DNA of 64,000 nucleotides from Nocardia asteroides (GCF_900637185.1 NZ_LR134352.1:4826001-4890000); one strand, 5' to 3'. Shown: positions 7,968 to 17,737, counted from the first letter of the stretch. Notes: generated from the letters alone by a model not told the origin. Numbers and translations: made by a program.

Positions 7968-10900
7968 GGTTGCCCCTGACTCTCGGCGGCCAGCAGCGGC
8001 GCCCACCAGCGGCGGGCGACGGCGCCGAAACGGGTGCTCTCCGGTTCCCCGGCCCGCGCGGCCGCCGCGGCGACACGGTCGAAGCGGGGCGCGCGGCCCC
8101 ACACGTAGCGCAGGTAGCGGTCGGTGTGGTCGCCGAATTTGTCGGGGCCGTTGGGTCCGCCGTCGAAGGCGTGTTCGGCCGCGAGCAGGGCGTCGGCGAC
8201 GCTGTCGCCGCGGAAGCGGCGTTCGGCGTAGGTGGCGGTGGCGGCGGGCGCGACCGGCAGCGGCTCGCACAGGCCCTCGTCGCGCAGCCGGACCAGATCA
8301 CGCAGCACCGCCAGCGCGGCGGGCGCCTCCGGGGCGACGATCACCGAGCGGGCCACCGGCCTGCTGCGGAACTGCCCGCGTCCGGTGCTGATCGCGCGCC
8401 ACGACCGGTCCTCGGTCGCGGCCAGCGCCAGCAGCGACACCCAGGCCGCCAGCCGGTGTTTGGGCGCCAGCCGCGAATACGTGGTGCGGACCAGGGTCTC
8501 CCCGCGCACCTCGGGGACGGTGCCGGCCAGGGTGCGGCCGTTGCCGAGGTCGATCGCGATGTCGACGGCTCGCGGCGCGGCCTCGTAGTCGGGCAGGGCG
8601 GTGCGCACGATGGTGTCGACGGTGCCTTCCACCTCGTCGAGCACCGCGGCGCCGAAAGCGAAGGGCGGCAAGGTTCCCCGCCGCCACTCGGCCGCGCGCA
8701 GGGCCGCGGGGTCGGCGCCGGTGAGCCGCGCGCTCAGCATCCGCTCGCCCAGGTCCCATTTGGCCAGACCGTCGAGTTCGATGGGCAGCTGCTCGGCGAT
8801 GTCCTCGGCTTCCTCCGGCACCCGCAACCCGAGCCGCTGCCACAGGAACGCGCGCACCGGATGTTCGGCGAAGGCGATCAGTTCGGCCAACGCCACATCG
8901 GAGGGCGGAGCGGGTGCCAGTGGTTCGCTGAGCAGCGGCGGGCGCGGGCGCGCCGGGCGAGCGGCCGCGCGGGCGCCGGCGAGGGCGACGGTGTCGAAGC
9001 TGCGCGGGCGTTCGGACGCGAAATTGCGGCGGTCGAACGATTGCAGCGGGTGCCGCTGGTGGACCGCGCCCAGCGCGGCCGGACCGACGTGCGCGGCGAG
9101 GACGTCGAGCAGTTCGGCCACCGGGACCGCGGGCGGCCTGCTCGCGCCGGTGACGGGGTCGGCGCCGGTGTGCAGGATCAGCAGCTGGTCGCGGGCGGCC
9201 ATGATCGCGTCGAGCAGCAGCTGCCGGTCCTCGCTGCGGGCGTCGCGCTCGCCGACCAGCGGGTCGCGGGCGAGCAGGTCGTCACCGTCGACCGAGCCGG
9301 GCCGCGGGAAGACGTCGTCGTCGAGGCCGAGCAGGATCACCACCCGGTGCGGCACCGAACGCATCGGCACCAGCGTGCACACCGTGAGTTCGCCGGTGCG
9401 GAAGTTGGCGCGGCCGGGCCCACCGGCGAGACGGCCGGTCAGCAGCACCGCGACATCGGCGAGCCGCAGCGGGGTGCTGCCCGCGTGTTCGGTGGCGGCC
9501 ACGATCTCGCGGCGCGCCTCGGCCCGGATCCAGGACTGCGCGTCCGGCACGTCGGTGAGCAGATCCACCGCGCGCAGCAGCACCGCGGTCCACTCCGCCG
9601 CCGGGCGCGGTCCACGCAGGTCGCGCAGGCACACCGCGAGCCGGTCGACGAACTCGGCGAAGCGACCGGCCAGATCCACGTCGTTGGAGTCCACGTCGTC
9701 CAGCGGCAGCGCCAGATCCAGCCAGTCGTCACCGGACTCGTCGGCGGTGACGCCGAGCAGGATCCGGTCGACGGCCGCGTTCAGGGTGTTCTGCGCGAAC
9801 TCGGCCAGCCCGAACGCCTCGCGCTGCCGCGACCCGATGCCCCAGCGGGCGCCGGATTCGGCGGCCCATTCGCGCAGCCGCTCGACGGCGTCGTCGTCGA
9901 AGCCGCAGCGGCGCCGCACGGTCTCGCTCGCCGCGAGTTCGAGCACCTGCGTCACCGTGACGCGACCGTCGGCCAGTTCCAGCAGCGCGATCACCACCGC
10001 CAGCATCGGGTTGGTCACCGCCCGGCCGCGATCGGCGAGCCGGACCCGCAACTGGTGCGCGGGGTGCTCGCCCTCGGCGGGCAGGTCGACGGCGCCGGTC
10101 CCGCGCTGCCCGAAGGCCGCGCGCACGAGCGGCGCGTAGGCCTCGACGTCCGGGCACATGACCAGGACGTCGCGCGGTTGCAGGGTGGGGTCGGCGGCGA
10201 AGGTGGTCAGCAGGAGATCGCGCAGGACCTCGACCTGGCGGGCCGGGCCGTGGCAGGCGTGGATCTCGACGGTGCCGTCGGCGACCGCGCCCGCGGCGGG
10301 CACCCGATCGTCCCGGAGAGCGGACTGCACGGCGCCGAGCAGACTGCCGGGCAGTGGGGTGCCGGACAGGTGGGTCTCGCTGTGCAGCAACGGATTCAGT
10401 CGATGCTGGAGTTCACGGACGTCGCGAGCCAGGCCGGCCAGCAGCGGATGCCGGACCAGGTCGGCGCTGTCGTCCGCCGATCGGGGCATCGTCGCCCCCC
10501 GCTCCCCGCGCACTGCCTCGGCGATGTCCGGAAGCACGGCAGCCGCCGACTGCTCGTCCGCGCGATCGTGCGTACTCCCGGTCATCCCCGAGTGCTGGTC
10601 CGCACGATCGGTCGCGAACGCGGCCGCCCCCGGCCGGGAGTCCACACGATCGGTCGCGAGCGCCGCCGCCCCCGACAGGTGGTCCGTGCGATCGGTCGCC
10701 GACTGATGGTCCCCGCGATCGGTGTCGTCGCTCCGGGCACCGGTGTCACCCGCGTGCTCGTCACGCGACGCCGCGGACAGGGCCGTCCACATCGCCGGGC
10801 TGGGGTGGGCCAGCCACAGGTGCACGTCGCGGTGTTCGGCCAGCGCGGTGAGCACGGCGAGCTGGTCGGCGGGCAGCCGGGTGAGGCCGAACAGCGACAG

Positions 10901-11554
10901 CCGCGCAGGCAGGTCGACGGAGTCCGGCTCGGCCCGCAGTCGCGCGCAGGCCGCGGTGAGCCGCTCGGCCGGGCTCGGCGATCCGATCGCCGCGCGCAGG
11001 GCCCGCCACAGCTGCGGCTGCCAGGCCAGGTCCGCGGGGACCGGTCCGCCCGCGCCGTCGGTGTCGGCACCGGCCGCCCAGTCCAGTAGCAATCGGGGCC
11101 GCTGTGCGGTATAAGACTCGAACAGCGCGGCCAGGTGCGCGGCGGTGGCATAGCGCCGCCCGATCCGGTGGCCCGCGCCGGGCAGCCCGAGATGACGCGC
11201 CAGCACCGCCGCCCACGGCTGGTCCACGACCTCGTCGAGCACGCGCAGCAGGGTCCACACCACCCGCTGCCCCGCCCACGGATCGTCGGCGGGCGCCACG
11301 CCGGTCGCCGCGGCCAGCACTTCCGCGACCAGCGCCGCGGGTGCGGGGAACGCGATATTGGCGGCGATTCCGTCGCCGGTTCCCGCCACGCCGAGCACCC
11401 CCGACAGCCGCTGCGCCAGCCAGCGTTCGATCCCCTTCGCCGGCACCGCCACCACCTCGGCGGCGAACGGATCGGCCTGCGGCGCCGCGAGCACCGTTCC
11501 CAATCCGTCGGCCAGCGCGTCGGCGCGTTCGGCGCGATGGAGATGCAGCGGCAT
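7964..11554 (-). CDS. recC: Exodeoxyribonuclease V subunit gamma (RecC)
   Basis: 1196 residues from the ATG at 11554, chosen because MPLHLHRAERAD with FAAEVVAVPAKGIERWL nearby is the usual RecC N-terminus; earlier in-frame codons look non-coding. RecC holds the complex together and scans DNA for the recombination hotspot. Recognisable blocks include HACHGPARQVEVLRD, VMCPDVEAYAPL and RVVILLGLDDDVFPRP. It is the first gene of the recCBD operon. Residues about 262-341 form an inserted segment made of 14-residue tandem repeats, listed separately, replacing a normally short variable loop between the HLWLAHPSPAMW block and the HPLLAGLARDVRELQ block. Confidence 0.93.
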   Translation of the reverse strand: MPLHLHRAERADALADGLGTVLAAPQADPFAAEVVAVPAKGIERWLAQRLSGVLGVAGTGDGIAANIAFPAPAALVAEVLAAATGVAPADDPWAGQRVVWTLLRVLDEVVDQPWAAVLARHLGLPGAGHRIGRRYATAAHLAALFESYTAQRPRLLLDWAAGADTDGAGGPVPADLAWQPQLWRALRAAIGSPSPAERLTAACARLRAEPDSVDLPARLSLFGLTRLPADQLAVLTALAEHRDVHLWLAHPSPAMWTALSAASRDEHAGDTGARSDDTDRGDHQSATDRTDHLSGAAALATDRVDSRPGAAAFATDRADQHSGMTGSTHDRADEQSAAAVLPDIAEAVRGERGATMPRSADDSADLVRHPLLAGLARDVRELQHRLNPLLHSETHLSGTPLPGSLLGAVQSALRDDRVPAAGAVADGTVEIHACHGPARQVEVLRDLLLTTFAADPTLQPRDVLVMCPDVEAYAPLVRAAFGQRGTGAVDLPAEGEHPAHQLRVRLADRGRAVTNPMLAVVIALLELADGRVTVTQVLELAASETVRRRCGFDDDAVERLREWAAESGARWGIGSRQREAFGLAEFAQNTLNAAVDRILLGVTADESGDDWLDLALPLDDVDSNDVDLAGRFAEFVDRLAVCLRDLRGPRPAAEWTAVLLRAVDLLTDVPDAQSWIRAEARREIVAATEHAGSTPLRLADVAVLLTGRLAGGPGRANFRTGELTVCTLVPMRSVPHRVVILLGLDDDVFPRPGSVDGDDLLARDPLVGERDARSEDRQLLLDAIMAARDQLLILHTGADPVTGASRPPAVPVAELLDVLAAHVGPAALGAVHQRHPLQSFDRRNFASERPRSFDTVALAGARAAARPARPRPPLLSEPLAPAPPSDVALAELIAFAEHPVRAFLWQRLGLRVPEEAEDIAEQLPIELDGLAKWDLGERMLSARLTGADPAALRAAEWRRGTLPPFAFGAAVLDEVEGTVDTIVRTALPDYEAAPRAVDIAIDLGNGRTLAGTVPEVRGETLVRTTYSRLAPKHRLAAWVSLLALAATEDRSWRAISTGRGQFRSRPVARSVIVAPEAPAALAVLRDLVRLRDEGLCEPLPVAPAATATYAERRFRGDSVADALLAAEHAFDGGPNGPDKFGDHTDRYLRYVWGRAPRFDRVAAAAARAGEPESTRFGAVARRWWAPLLAAESQGQP
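10532..10726 (-). repeat. Tandem 42-bp (14-residue) repeats inside recC
   Basis: Four in-frame units start at 10699, 10657, 10615 and 10573 (reading down the minus strand): ATDRTDHLSGAAAL, ATDRVDSRPGAAAF, ATDRADQHSGMTGS and THDRADEQSAAAVL. A shortened 9-residue unit, DTDRGDHQS, precedes them at 10726. The conserved core cgatcggtcgc on the plus strand recurs at 10605, 10647 and 10689, exactly 42 bp apart. The units correspond to RecC residues 277-341. Confidence 0.9.
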
Positions 11555-11743
11555 CCGTCGTTTATACGCCCAGCGACCGACCCGCAATCGCGCGGCCCCG
11601 CCGAGGTGACCGCGCAGGGCTAGTGAAATAGACCACACCGCAACGCCTTCGCGGCCGCGCCTGCGGCACCCCCGAGCGCGGCCGTGGGATCGTTGGCCTT
11701 CGGGTGGGACAGTTCGGCGGCAGGCGAAAGGCTGGTCCGGTAC

Positions 11744-11950
11744 ATGAGCGCGCAGGTGATTCCCCTGGTTCCCGGTGGCGGCTTCGTCGTCCGACGCGCG
11801 GGTGCACGCTGGGAGCTGATCAATTCCCGGCGGTACGGCCCCGATCAGGTGATCCACTCGTGGCCGCTGGATCGCCACGGCGAAGCGTTCGAACACTGCC
11901 ATCGGCTCAACGGCTGCACCATCGCGACTCCGCACGCGGCCCATCACTGA
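11744..11950 (+). CDS. Small hypothetical protein
   Basis: 68 residues from the ATG at 11744, divergent from recC. An upstream in-frame start at 11684 would add 20 residues that look less protein-like. The product is mixed in composition with two cysteines, many Arg and His, and no signal peptide or membrane segment. It contains a GGGFVVRRAGARWELI stretch. I do not recognise a family. A purine-rich GAAAGG lies 12 nt before the ATG. It may be a real short protein or a chance open frame in GC-rich DNA; the natural-looking residue mix favours real. Confidence 0.45.
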   Translation: MSAQVIPLVPGGGFVVRRAGARWELINSRRYGPDQVIHSWPLDRHGEAFEHCHRLNGCTIATPHAAHH

Positions 11951-12044
11951 TCGGAATCCGCTGCGGCGCAACGACGATGTAACACACTCCGGATCTCACC
12001 TCAAGTAGTGCGATCGGGCGTCAGGTGTGCCAAGGTGGTCCCTC

Positions 12045-12929
12045 GTGCGTGACCGTTCCCCTTCCACCCGCGTCGTTTCCCGGGTCGCAGCAACCGCCTG
12101 TCTCCTCGCCGCCGCCGGCGTCCTCACTCCGGGGGTGCCGCTGGTGGTCACCGCGGCCCAGGCGGCGCCCCCCGCGTTGACCCAGGTCACGGTGCCCGGG
12201 TTCGACAACGACATGAGCTCGCGCATCGCGCGGGTGAACTCCTACCTGGCCGGCCGCCCCGGCGTCGTCGGCTACGTGCTGCGCGATCGCGTCACCGGCG
12301 GCACCTACGCCAACGAGCACGCCGAGAACCAGGTGTGGACCGCCTCCACGATCAAACTGGCCATCGCCGCCGACCTGCTCAACCGGGCCAGGGTCGGCGC
12401 CATCGGCCTGTCCCCCGACGACCGCACCAACCTCGAATCCATGCTGGCCACGTCGAACGATCACGCCGCCGACGTCCTGTGGAACAAGTACATCGGTCTC
12501 GACCGGATGGCCTACAACAACGCGTTCCGGGCCTACGGCATGGTCAGCCTCATCCCGCAGCCGACCGCCTCGGCGATGTTCCCCGACTGGTCCTTCCAGA
12601 AGTGCACCGCCGCCGACCTGGACCGGCTGATGAACACCATCCTCGACACCATGCACCCCGACGACCTCGCCTACCTGCTGGACCGGATGCGCTCGGTCGA
12701 CTCCAACCAGCACTGGGGCGTGTGGGGCGCGGGCGCGCGGATGCGTCCCGGCCTGAAGAACGGCTGGTCGGCCGAGGCCGACGGCTGGGTGGTCAACTCG
12801 GTGGGCGTGGCGGGCGACGGCGAGCGCTACACCCTGGCGATCATGAACGCGCTCGGCGCCGACGGCGGCTACACCGAGGGCGCCGAGACCGACACCAAGG
12901 TCGCCGAGCTCCTGCTTGCCGGTCGCTGA
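12045..12929 (+). CDS. Secreted serine hydrolase (class A beta-lactamase-like)
   Basis: 294 residues from the GTG at 12045, preceded by AAGGTGG at a good distance; a GTG at 12027 in the same frame lacks this. An N-terminal signal peptide with a hydrophobic core (about residues 14-38) ends at AQA-AP. The active-site SxxK is STIK at 101-104, an SDN-like SND is at 137-139, and a KNGW segment near 243 may stand for the KTG box. The fold is that of serine beta-lactamases and penicillin-binding proteins; whether it hydrolyses beta-lactams or acts on cell-wall peptides cannot be told. A hairpin terminator follows. Confidence 0.8.
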   Translation: MRDRSPSTRVVSRVAATACLLAAAGVLTPGVPLVVTAAQAAPPALTQVTVPGFDNDMSSRIARVNSYLAGRPGVVGYVLRDRVTGGTYANEHAENQVWTASTIKLAIAADLLNRARVGAIGLSPDDRTNLESMLATSNDHAADVLWNKYIGLDRMAYNNAFRAYGMVSLIPQPTASAMFPDWSFQKCTAADLDRLMNTILDTMHPDDLAYLLDRMRSVDSNQHWGVWGAGARMRPGLKNGWSAEADGWVVNSVGVAGDGERYTLAIMNALGADGGYTEGAETDTKVAELLLAGR

Positions 12930-12966
12930 CCCGGCTCGTCCCGTATCCTCGATCACGTCATCGGGT

Positions 12967-13001
12967 CCGTGGGCCGCGGTGGTTCTCACCGCGACCCACG
13001 G
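12967..13001 (+). terminator. Hairpin terminator after the serine hydrolase gene
   Basis: The stem is CCGTGGG..GCGGTG pairing with CACCGC..CCCACGG around a 5-nt loop (GTTCT), with one 2x2 internal mismatch. It lies 37 bp after the stop and has no U-tract, as is common in actinobacteria. Confidence 0.6.
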
Positions 13002-13132
13002 CGCCCGGTGAAGGAACGCACCACACCAAGATCGGAACCGGGATCTCGTGGCGACGTCGCATCCGGAGCCGACTACGGTAAACCCTGTCACCACCGTTGC
13101 GGGGCCACCCCAGTCTGTCGAGGAGCAGGACG

Positions 13133-14557
13133 ATGAGCACTCAGTCTGTCGGGAACCAGCGGCACCGCGTGGTGGTGATCGGTTCCGGGTTCGGCGGGTT
13201 GTTCGGCACCAGGCACCTGCGCAAGGCCGATGTCGACATCACCCTCATCTCGAAGACCTCCACCCACCTGTTCCAGCCGCTGCTGTACCAGGTGGCCACC
13301 GGCATCCTGTCCACCGGTGAGATCGCGCCCGCCACCCGGCTGGTGCTGCGCAAGCAGAAGAACGCGCAGGTGCTGCTCGGCGACGTGCACGACATCGACC
13401 TGGAGAACAACACGGTCACCTCGCGACTACTCAACCGCGACACCGTCACCCCGTTCGACAGCCTCATCGTTGCCACCGGCGCCCAGCAGTCGTACTTCGG
13501 CAACGACCACTTCGCCACCTTCGCGCCGGGCATGAAGACCATCGACGACGCGCTCGAACTGCGCGCGCGCATCCTGGGCGCCTTCGAGCAGGCCGAGCTC
13601 GCCACCACCCAGGAGGAGCGCGACCGGCTGCTCACCTTCATCGTCGTCGGCGCGGGCCCGACCGGTGTGGAGCTGGCCGGGCAGATCGCCGAGCTGGCCG
13701 ATCGCACCCTCGACGGCACCTTCCGCACCATCGACCCCCGCGACGCGCGCGTCATCCTGCTCGAGGGCGCGGGTGCCGTGCTCGGCCCGATGGGCCCCAA
13801 ACTGGGCGCCAAGGCGGCCAAGCGGCTGGAGAAGATGGGCGTGGAGATCCAGCTCAACGCCATGGTGACCGATGTCGACGCGCACGGCGTCATCGTCAAG
13901 GACGCCGACGGCAGCACCCGCCGGATCGAATCGGCGTGCAAGGTGTGGTCGGCCGGTGTGCAGGCCAGCCCGCTGGGCAAGATGATCGCCGAGCGGTCCG
14001 ACGGCACCGAGGTGGACCGGGCCGGGCGCGTGATCGTCGAACCCGACCTCACGGTCAAGGGCCATCCGAACATCTTCGTGGTCGGCGACCTGATGTCGGT
14101 GCCGGGCGTGCCCGGCCAGGCGCAGGGCGCGATCCAGGGCTCGACCTACGCCGCCAAGGCCATCAAGGCCGGCCTCAAGGGCCAGACCCCCGAGCAGCGC
14201 GCGCCGTTCAAGTACTTCAACAAGGGCTCGATGGCGACGATCTCGCGCTTCGACGCCGTCTGCCAGATCGGCAAGTTCGAGTTCAGCGGCTTCCTCGCGT
14301 GGCTGGCCTGGCTGGCGCTGCACCTGTACTACCTGGTGGGCTACCGCAGCCGGATCGTCACCGTGATCGGCTGGTTCGTCTCGTTCCTCGGCCGCAACCG
14401 CGGTCAGATGGCCGCCACCGAGCAGTGGGTCTTCGCCCGGCTGGCGATCGAGGAGGTCCAGTCCGACCAGGCCGACGCCGACGAGCTCGCGGCCGCGCTC
14501 GGCGCCCCGCCCGGCAACAACAGCAAGCAGGTGCGCGCGCAGCGCGAGGCCGGCTAG
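13133..14557 (+). CDS. ndh: Type II NADH dehydrogenase (NDH-2)
   Basis: 474 residues from the ATG at 13133 with GGAGCAGG upstream. NDH-2 is a single-subunit, non-proton-pumping NADH:menaquinone oxidoreductase on the inner face of the membrane. The FAD-binding GSGFGG is at 17-22, followed by LFQPLLYQVATGILSTGEIAP typical of the family (written here in part: LFQPLLYQVATG). The second dinucleotide fold is VVGAGPTGVELAG near 170, and GDLMSVPG near 320 contacts FAD. A C-terminal hydrophobic anchor, FLAWLAWLALHLYYLVGY, is near 387-404. A strong hairpin follows, so it is probably monocistronic. Confidence 0.95.
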   Translation: MSTQSVGNQRHRVVVIGSGFGGLFGTRHLRKADVDITLISKTSTHLFQPLLYQVATGILSTGEIAPATRLVLRKQKNAQVLLGDVHDIDLENNTVTSRLLNRDTVTPFDSLIVATGAQQSYFGNDHFATFAPGMKTIDDALELRARILGAFEQAELATTQEERDRLLTFIVVGAGPTGVELAGQIAELADRTLDGTFRTIDPRDARVILLEGAGAVLGPMGPKLGAKAAKRLEKMGVEIQLNAMVTDVDAHGVIVKDADGSTRRIESACKVWSAGVQASPLGKMIAERSDGTEVDRAGRVIVEPDLTVKGHPNIFVVGDLMSVPGVPGQAQGAIQGSTYAAKAIKAGLKGQTPEQRAPFKYFNKGSMATISRFDAVCQIGKFEFSGFLAWLAWLALHLYYLVGYRSRIVTVIGWFVSFLGRNRGQMAATEQWVFARLAIEEVQSDQADADELAAALGAPPGNNSKQVRAQREAG

Positions 14558-14571
14558 TTCGCACGCCTCGT

Positions 14572-14605
14572 CGGGCCGGGTGGTTCTCCCGAACCGCCCG
14601 GCCCG
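14572..14605 (+). terminator. Strong hairpin terminator after ndh
   Basis: A 15-bp stem, CGGGCCGGGTGGTTC with GAACCGCCCGGCCCG (one G-U pair), has a 4-nt TCCC loop. It starts 14 bp after the ndh stop. Confidence 0.8.
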
Positions 14606-14734
14606 CGTCGTCCGATCACCCTTCCCACACACGATATTGCGGGCTGCCGTCGTTTCGGACCCATCCGGGTCCGGCCTCGGTCCGAATGCCGGACGTCATA
14701 TGTGTGACCAAATCCCCAGGATGAAAGGTGATCT

Positions 14735-15547
14735 ATGGCGACGGGGAAACACAGGGCGCCGAGCCCGCAGCGACAGAAAGTGGGGTCGGTCGTCGCGGCG
14801 GGAGCGGTCCCCCTGGTCATGGCCCTGATCGGCACGGGCACCGCGAACGCCGATCCCGCGCAGGCGGCGGTGACCCAGACCGAGCTTCCGGCCGGGCCGG
14901 AGTTCGACGCGGTGGCGCCCAACGCCACCCCCTATGTGGGACAGCAGATGCCGGAGAACACGCGCAGTTCGCTGGCGTGGTCACGCAGCGGCCCGGAGAC
15001 GGATTACCTGTCGCCGGTGGGCACGCTGCACGCGCCGACGGCGGTCGCGCCGGTGCCGCCGATCCTGCCGCCGCCGGGGCAGTTCCGCTTCGGTGACCAG
15101 CTGGTCCCGGTGCCGGAGTTCGTCCCGGTCGAGACGTCGATCCAGATCAACGACGCGGCGGCCAACACCGAGGCCAACCTCGCGACCTTCCTCGACTCGG
15201 TGGGGCTCGAGCGCAGCCGGTCGGACCGGATCGCGTCGGAGACCCTGGGCTCCGCCGCGCGCGGTGCCGCCGTCGGGTCGATGGTGGCCACCCCGTTCGC
15301 CATGATGGCGAGCACGGGCGGCGCGGTGGCCGGCCTCGTCGCCGGTATCCCGTTCGTCCCGATCGGCCTGGTCGCGGGTCCGATCCTGGGCGGGATGGCC
15401 GGCTACATGGCGGTGTCGGTGCCGTTCACGGTCGTCGGCGCCGGTGTCGGCGCGGCGGTGGGCGCGGCGAACGGATTCCTCGCGCCGCCGCGCGCGGCCG
15501 CGCCGGGCGAGATCGCCGACGACTCGGCGGTGCTGGTCAGCGCCTGA
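14735..15547 (+). CDS. Secreted glycine-zipper protein of unknown function
   Basis: 270 residues with AAAGGTG before the ATG. The basic N-terminus MATGKHRAPSPQRQK and a hydrophobic stretch ending at ANA-DP look like a secretion signal. A Pro/Val-rich middle (residues about 45-140) is followed by an Ala/Gly-rich hydrophobic half with repeated GAAVG, GGAVAGLVAGIP and GAGVGAAVGAAN segments, reminiscent of glycine-zipper membrane-inserting regions. Small exported proteins of this style are common in nocardiae, but I know no function. It resembles in layout the protein at 45376-46077. A perfect 13-bp hairpin ends the unit. Confidence 0.75.
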   Translation: MATGKHRAPSPQRQKVGSVVAAGAVPLVMALIGTGTANADPAQAAVTQTELPAGPEFDAVAPNATPYVGQQMPENTRSSLAWSRSGPETDYLSPVGTLHAPTAVAPVPPILPPPGQFRFGDQLVPVPEFVPVETSIQINDAAANTEANLATFLDSVGLERSRSDRIASETLGSAARGAAVGSMVATPFAMMASTGGAVAGLVAGIPFVPIGLVAGPILGGMAGYMAVSVPFTVVGAGVGAAVGAANGFLAPPRAAAPGEIADDSAVLVSA

Positions 15548-15563
15548 TCGATGATCCACAGCG

Positions 15564-15593
15564 ATGGGAGCCGGGGTTCGCCCCGGCTCCCAT
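15564..15593. terminator. Perfect 13-bp hairpin with UUCG tetraloop
   Basis: ATGGGAGCCGGGG and CCCCGGCTCCCAT pair perfectly around TTCG. It lies between the convergent secreted-protein gene and ureD and could serve both strands. Confidence 0.85.
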
Positions 15594-15658
15594 TCGCGTA
15601 TCAGAAGGCGCCGCTCGGTGGTGCCCGCTCGTTCCGCGCCGAACGGCCTGATCTCGTT

Positions 15659-16348
15659 CTAGCCGACGGCGGCCGTTCGGTCCGCGCCGGACGGATCGCC
15701 CGCGTGCAGGCGGGTGCTCGTGCGGGTGGACAGCGATCCGCCCGCGGCCAGCGGTAGCCGGACCGCGTCGAGCCCACCGGACCAGGCGGGCCGATCGTCC
15801 GGGTAGCGCAGTTCGCTGTCGATGGCGCGTGCGGCGCTCAACCGGTCGTCGGTGACCGTGCCGGCGCCGAGGGCGAGGCGATGCCGGAGCAGGGGCAGGT
15901 CGTCGAGGTCGGCGATCAGGTCACCGCGCCAGGCGCCGTCGTCCTCGCCGCTGCGGCCCAGCTGCACCCGCTCGCGCAGCCGCAGCCGCGCGTCGGCGGC
16001 CAGCCGCACCGTCGTCACCGTGTGATGACACGCGCCACCGGCAACGATCATCGGCTCCGGATCGACATCCAGTTCCGCGCCCGCACCGACCTCGAAGTGC
16101 CAGTGCCCCACCGACATCGGCGTCCGCGCGCTCGGCAGCGCGATCGTCGCCGCCACCGACCGCACGGTCAACCGCGCGCCGGGCAGCACCACGACGCGGA
16201 TGTCGAGCTCGTCCCCGCCCAGCGGGGTGGCCGCGGTGCCGATCAGGTGCACGGTGTCGGCGCCGGTGTACCGCGCGGCCAGGCCGCCCACCGCTTCGAT
16301 GCGGGGCAGCCTGCCCAGCGCGGCGACGATGCTCAGCTCAGTGCGCAA
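15659..16348 (-). CDS. ureD: Urease accessory protein UreD (UreH)
   Basis: 229 residues. UreD forms the UreDFG complex that delivers nickel to the urease active site. Family blocks seen include [17 protein letters not shown] near 30-46 and the central [20 protein letters not shown]. The only in-frame start before these is TTG at 16348, inside the ureG C-terminus (11-nt overlap), so translation is probably coupled to ureG. It is last in ureF-ureG-ureD; structural genes ureABC are not in the window. Confidence 0.85.
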   Translation of the reverse strand: MRTELSIVAALGRLPRIEAVGGLAARYTGADTVHLIGTAATPLGGDELDIRVVVLPGARLTVRSVAATIALPSARTPMSVGHWHFEVGAGAELDVDPEPMIVAGGACHHTVTTVRLAADARLRLRERVQLGRSGEDDGAWRGDLIADLDDLPLLRHRLALGAGTVTDDRLSAARAIDSELRYPDDRPAWSGGLDAVRLPLAAGGSLSTRTSTRLHAGDPSGADRTAAVG

Positions 16349-17045
16349 CGCCGGTGGCCGTGTCCTGCTCGGCGGCGTGGCGCAGCTGCTCGCGCACCCA
16401 CGCCAGCACCGGGGTGGCGGCGGGGTCGTCGGTCAGCGACACCAGCGCGGTCGGTCGGCCCTCGCGGACCTTGGCGGCGTCGCGTTCCATCACGCCGAGG
16501 TCGGCGCCGACGAGCGGGGCCAGGTCGGTCTTGTTGACCACCAGCAGGTCCGAGAAGGTGACGCCGGGGCCGCCCTTGCGCGGGACCTTGTCACCGCCCG
16601 CCACGTCGACGACGAAGATCTGCACGTCGATGAGGCCGGAGGAGAAGGTGGCGGTGAGGTTGTCGCCGCCGGATTCCACCAGGATCAGGTCCAGCGGCGG
16701 GTTGGCCGCGACCAGGTCGTCGATGGCGTCGAGGTTGGCGGTGATGTCGTCGCGGATGGCGGTGTGCGGGCAGCCGCCGGTCTGCACGGCGGTGATCCGC
16801 TCGTCGGGCAGGACGGCGTGGCGGCGCAGGAAGTCCGCGTCCTCGGTGGTGTAGATGTCGTTGGTCAGCACGGCCAAAGACAATTCGTCGCGCAGCTGCC
16901 TGCACAGGGCGGCGACCAGCGCGGTCTTGCCGGAGCCGACCGGGCCGCCGATGCCGATGCGCAGCGCCTCCCCCGGCACGCGGTGGCGCTTGGGGCGGTC
17001 GTGGCTGTGCTCGTGCGGCTCGCCGTCGATCAGATGGGGCGGCAT
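16338..17045 (-). CDS. ureG: Urease accessory GTPase UreG
   Basis: 235 residues, with AAGGAG before the ATG. UreG is the GTP-dependent nickel chaperone for urease maturation. The P-loop GGPVGSGKT is at 33-41, the metal-binding GGCPH near 90, [16 protein letters not shown] near 110-125 and the G4 motif NKTD. A short His-bearing N-terminal extension (HEHSHD) may add nickel binding. It starts 35 nt after the ureF stop and overlaps ureD. Confidence 0.95.
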   Translation of the reverse strand: MPPHLIDGEPHEHSHDRPKRHRVPGEALRIGIGGPVGSGKTALVAALCRQLRDELSLAVLTNDIYTTEDADFLRRHAVLPDERITAVQTGGCPHTAIRDDITANLDAIDDLVAANPPLDLILVESGGDNLTATFSSGLIDVQIFVVDVAGGDKVPRKGGPGVTFSDLLVVNKTDLAPLVGADLGVMERDAAKVREGRPTALVSLTDDPAATPVLAWVREQLRHAAEQDTATGVAH

Positions 17046-17080
17046 GGTGACTCCTTCTCGGGGACGGGGATTCGGGGAGG

Positions 17081-17731
17081 CTAGGAGGCGAACAGGGGCA
17101 TGTCGCGGTGCAGGTGCCGTTCGGCAAGCGCGTCCTGCAGCGGATCCGACAGCGCGGCCAGGCCGCTGACCGCCTCGGCGGCGATCCGGTCGCACAGCGA
17201 CGCGAGCCGCATGGTGCCCGCGGCGATGGCGGCGGGGTCCAGCGCCAGCAGTCGCTGGGCGGCGGTGGCGGCGCCGGTGAGCGTGGTGTAGACGACGACG
17301 CCTGCCAGCTGTTCGGGCTCGGTGCCCGCGGCGGCGCCGACCATGCCGAACACCGTCGACAGGTGCGGCCGCACGCCCGCGGGCGTCCATTCGTGCTGAG
17401 GCCACAGCTGTTTCGCCAGCCGCAGCACGCCGCGGCCCTGCGCGCGCGAGGCCGTTCTGGCGGCGGGCGAGGGTGTCCTGGCGTCGGCTTCGAGTTCGGC
17501 GCGCTCGGGAGTCAGCGATCCGGCGCAGACCGCGGCGGCCAGCGACGCCGCGACCAGCCCCGAGGTGGCGATCCGCCGGCGCAGGTACAGCTCGACAGTC
17601 GCGTTGTCGCGCAGCAGGCCCGCCGCGATCGCCTCCTCGACGCCGCCGGAGTGCACGTGCCCGCCGACGGGCAGGCGTGAGTCGGCCAGCGCGAGCAATG
17701 TCGCCAGGCCGGCCGCACCCTCGTTCCGCAT
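17081..17731 (-). CDS. ureF: Urease accessory protein UreF
   Basis: 216 residues, all-helical UreF family, recognised by [19 protein letters not shown] at about 16-34. It bridges UreD and UreG and acts as a fidelity factor in nickel insertion. The ATG at 17731 is preceded by TAGGAT with a 6-nt gap, the geometry of a leaderless promoter, so the ureF-ureG-ureD unit seems to have its own promoter. The gene upstream on this strand is an MFS exporter, not ureC. Confidence 0.92.
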   Translation of the reverse strand: MRNEGAAGLATLLALADSRLPVGGHVHSGGVEEAIAAGLLRDNATVELYLRRRIATSGLVAASLAAAVCAGSLTPERAELEADARTPSPAARTASRAQGRGVLRLAKQLWPQHEWTPAGVRPHLSTVFGMVGAAAGTEPEQLAGVVVYTTLTGAATAAQRLLALDPAAIAAGTMRLASLCDRIAAEAVSGLAALSDPLQDALAERHLHRDMPLFAS

Positions 17732-17737
17732 CCGCCG

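Noticed and set aside
5085..7979. Long plus-strand open frame opposite recB
   Set aside because: Glycine/arginine/glutamine-rich shadow of a clear RecB; high GC content opens antisense frames.
7970..11089. Long plus-strand open frame opposite recC
   Set aside because: Same reason; the RecC protein on the other strand is unambiguous.
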